From contig CANCEU010000025.1 of the NCBI GenBank assembly GCA_947375185.1, positions 1 to 37,006 on the forward strand: 37,006 nt of DNA, read 5' to 3'. The translations under genes and the position numbers were made by a program. The stretch's first letter is position 1. Every line of letters starts with the position of its first letter. Below the pieces are notes generated by a model, which was not told the origin of the DNA, did no database searches, and saw nothing but the letters and a program-made list of their open reading frames with translations. Origin of the DNA: Chitinophagaceae bacterium (lineage in GTDB: Bacteria > Bacteroidota > Bacteroidia > Chitinophagales > Chitinophagaceae). Of the stretch, positions 36,393 through 37,006 are shown piece after piece.

Positions 36393-37006
36393 ATGAATAA
36401 AGTATGGTTTATTACAGGATGCTCAACTGGTTTTGGGCGTTACTTAGCAATAGAAGCATTAGCAAAAGGATACAAAGTGGTAGTGGCAGCTCGTAATCCA
36501 AGTGATGTGCAAGATATTGTTGCCAATTATCCAGCTACTTCATTAGTGGTAAAATTAGACGTAACAATTGCGGATCAAATTGAGGATTCAGTGGCTGCAA
36601 CCATGGATAAATTTGGGCAAATTGATGTATTGGTGAATAATGCAGGGATTGGATATTTTGGTGCTATTGAAGAAAGTGAGGAAGCGGAAGTGCGCCGAAT
36701 GTTTGAGATTAATGTATTTGGTTTAGCACATGTGACACAGGCGGTTTTACCAATTTTGCGTAAACAAAAAAGCGGCCATATTTTAAATATTGCTTCTATT
36801 GGTGGTTTGCGTTCATTCCCTGGTGTAGGTTTTTACAATGCTACTAAATATGCTGTGGATGGATTAAGTGAATCTTTAAGTAAAGAGGTTGCGCCTTTGG
36901 GCATTAAAGTAACTATTGTTGCTCCAAGTGGATTTAGAACCGATTGGGCAGGTCGTTCAGCCAATGATAGTAAAATAGTCATTGAGGATTATGCAACAAC
37001 TGCTGG
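36393..37006 (+). CDS. Short-chain dehydrogenase/reductase, 3'-truncated by window edge
   Basis: The frame is open for 204 codons to the end of the window with no stop. It is a classical SDR: cofactor motif T-G-C-S-T-G-F-G (residues 8-15), N-N-A-G (82-85), and the catalytic Ser135, Tyr148 and Lys152 (Y-N-A-T-K). The A-A-R-N-P residues after the second beta strand favour NADP. The form I-T-G-C-S-T-G-F-G-R and the later A-P-S-G-F-R-T-D-W are seen in many 'oxidoreductase' SDRs of uncertain substrate. The C-terminal third, which sets the substrate pocket, is missing. It is divergent from the peptidase operon and carries its own promoter. The ATG at 36393 is the only plausible start. Confidence 0.93.
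   Translation, partial: MNKVWFITGCSTGFGRYLAIEALAKGYKVVVAARNPSDVQDIVANYPATSLVVKLDVTIADQIEDSVAATMDKFGQIDVLVNNAGIGYFGAIEESEEAEVRRMFEINVFGLAHVTQAVLPILRKQKSGHILNIASIGGLRSFPGVGFYNATKYAVDGLSESLSKEVAPLGIKVTIVAPSGFRTDWAGRSANDSKIVIEDYATTA

Overview
The window is AT-rich (roughly two-thirds A+T by eye) and comes from a member of the Bacteroidota, probably a Chitinophagia-like bacterium; I would not go below that rank. The signs are the RpoB/RpoC sequences, an STN-containing TonB-dependent receptor next to a DUF4249 lipoprotein, and several intergenic matches to the Bacteroidota -7 promoter element TAnnTTTG. Ribosome-binding sites are generally absent, as expected in this phylum. I see no rRNA, tRNA, CRISPR array, insertion sequence or prophage. 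No gene-free stretch exceeds about 165 bases; the larger intergenic regions are covered as separate features.

Layout. (1) 1-8083: rpoB (5' end outside the window) and rpoC, separated by 86 nt holding a perfect 8-bp hairpin, and closed by a strong intrinsic terminator. (2) 8099-11939: an OmpH/Skp-like envelope protein with its own terminator, then a tight trio of an APC amino acid permease, a stand-alone heptose-7-phosphate kinase and ispD. (3) 11971-16463: a Gfo/Idh/MocA oxidoreductase divergent from anmK; anmK meets murQ tail to tail. The two encode consecutive steps of MurNAc recycling. murQ overlaps an upstream class V aminotransferase gene that carries a Tat-like signal. (4) 16602-18713: an Omp85-type barrel with a non-ATG start, convergent with a lipoprotein ending in an RGG/GGM low-complexity tail; the lipoprotein promoter overlaps a perfect inverted repeat. 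(5) 18862-23867: a GT-C (family 39-like) membrane glycosyltransferase, then a 1153-residue protein joining a GH18 glycosidase, a NodB polysaccharide deacetylase and a processive GT2 synthase in one chain. (6) 36231-23887 (minus strand): seven genes with gaps of 1-15 nt: S10 serine carboxypeptidase, exported amidohydrolase/dipeptidase-like enzyme, S9 dipeptidyl-peptidase-like enzyme, an unrecognised exported protein, a TonB-dependent receptor, a DUF4249 lipoprotein and an MG2-domain protein with a plug-like segment. I read this as one unit for extracytoplasmic peptide breakdown and uptake. (7) 36393-end: a truncated short-chain dehydrogenase, divergent from the operon, with a good consensus promoter and a near-palindrome at the predicted transcription start.

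The two most interesting systems are the three-module polysaccharide enzyme and the seven-gene peptidase/TonB operon. Both families of parts are known; the novelty, if any, lies in the combinations and would need database comparison. The smaller regulatory sites are sequence observations without functional proof.
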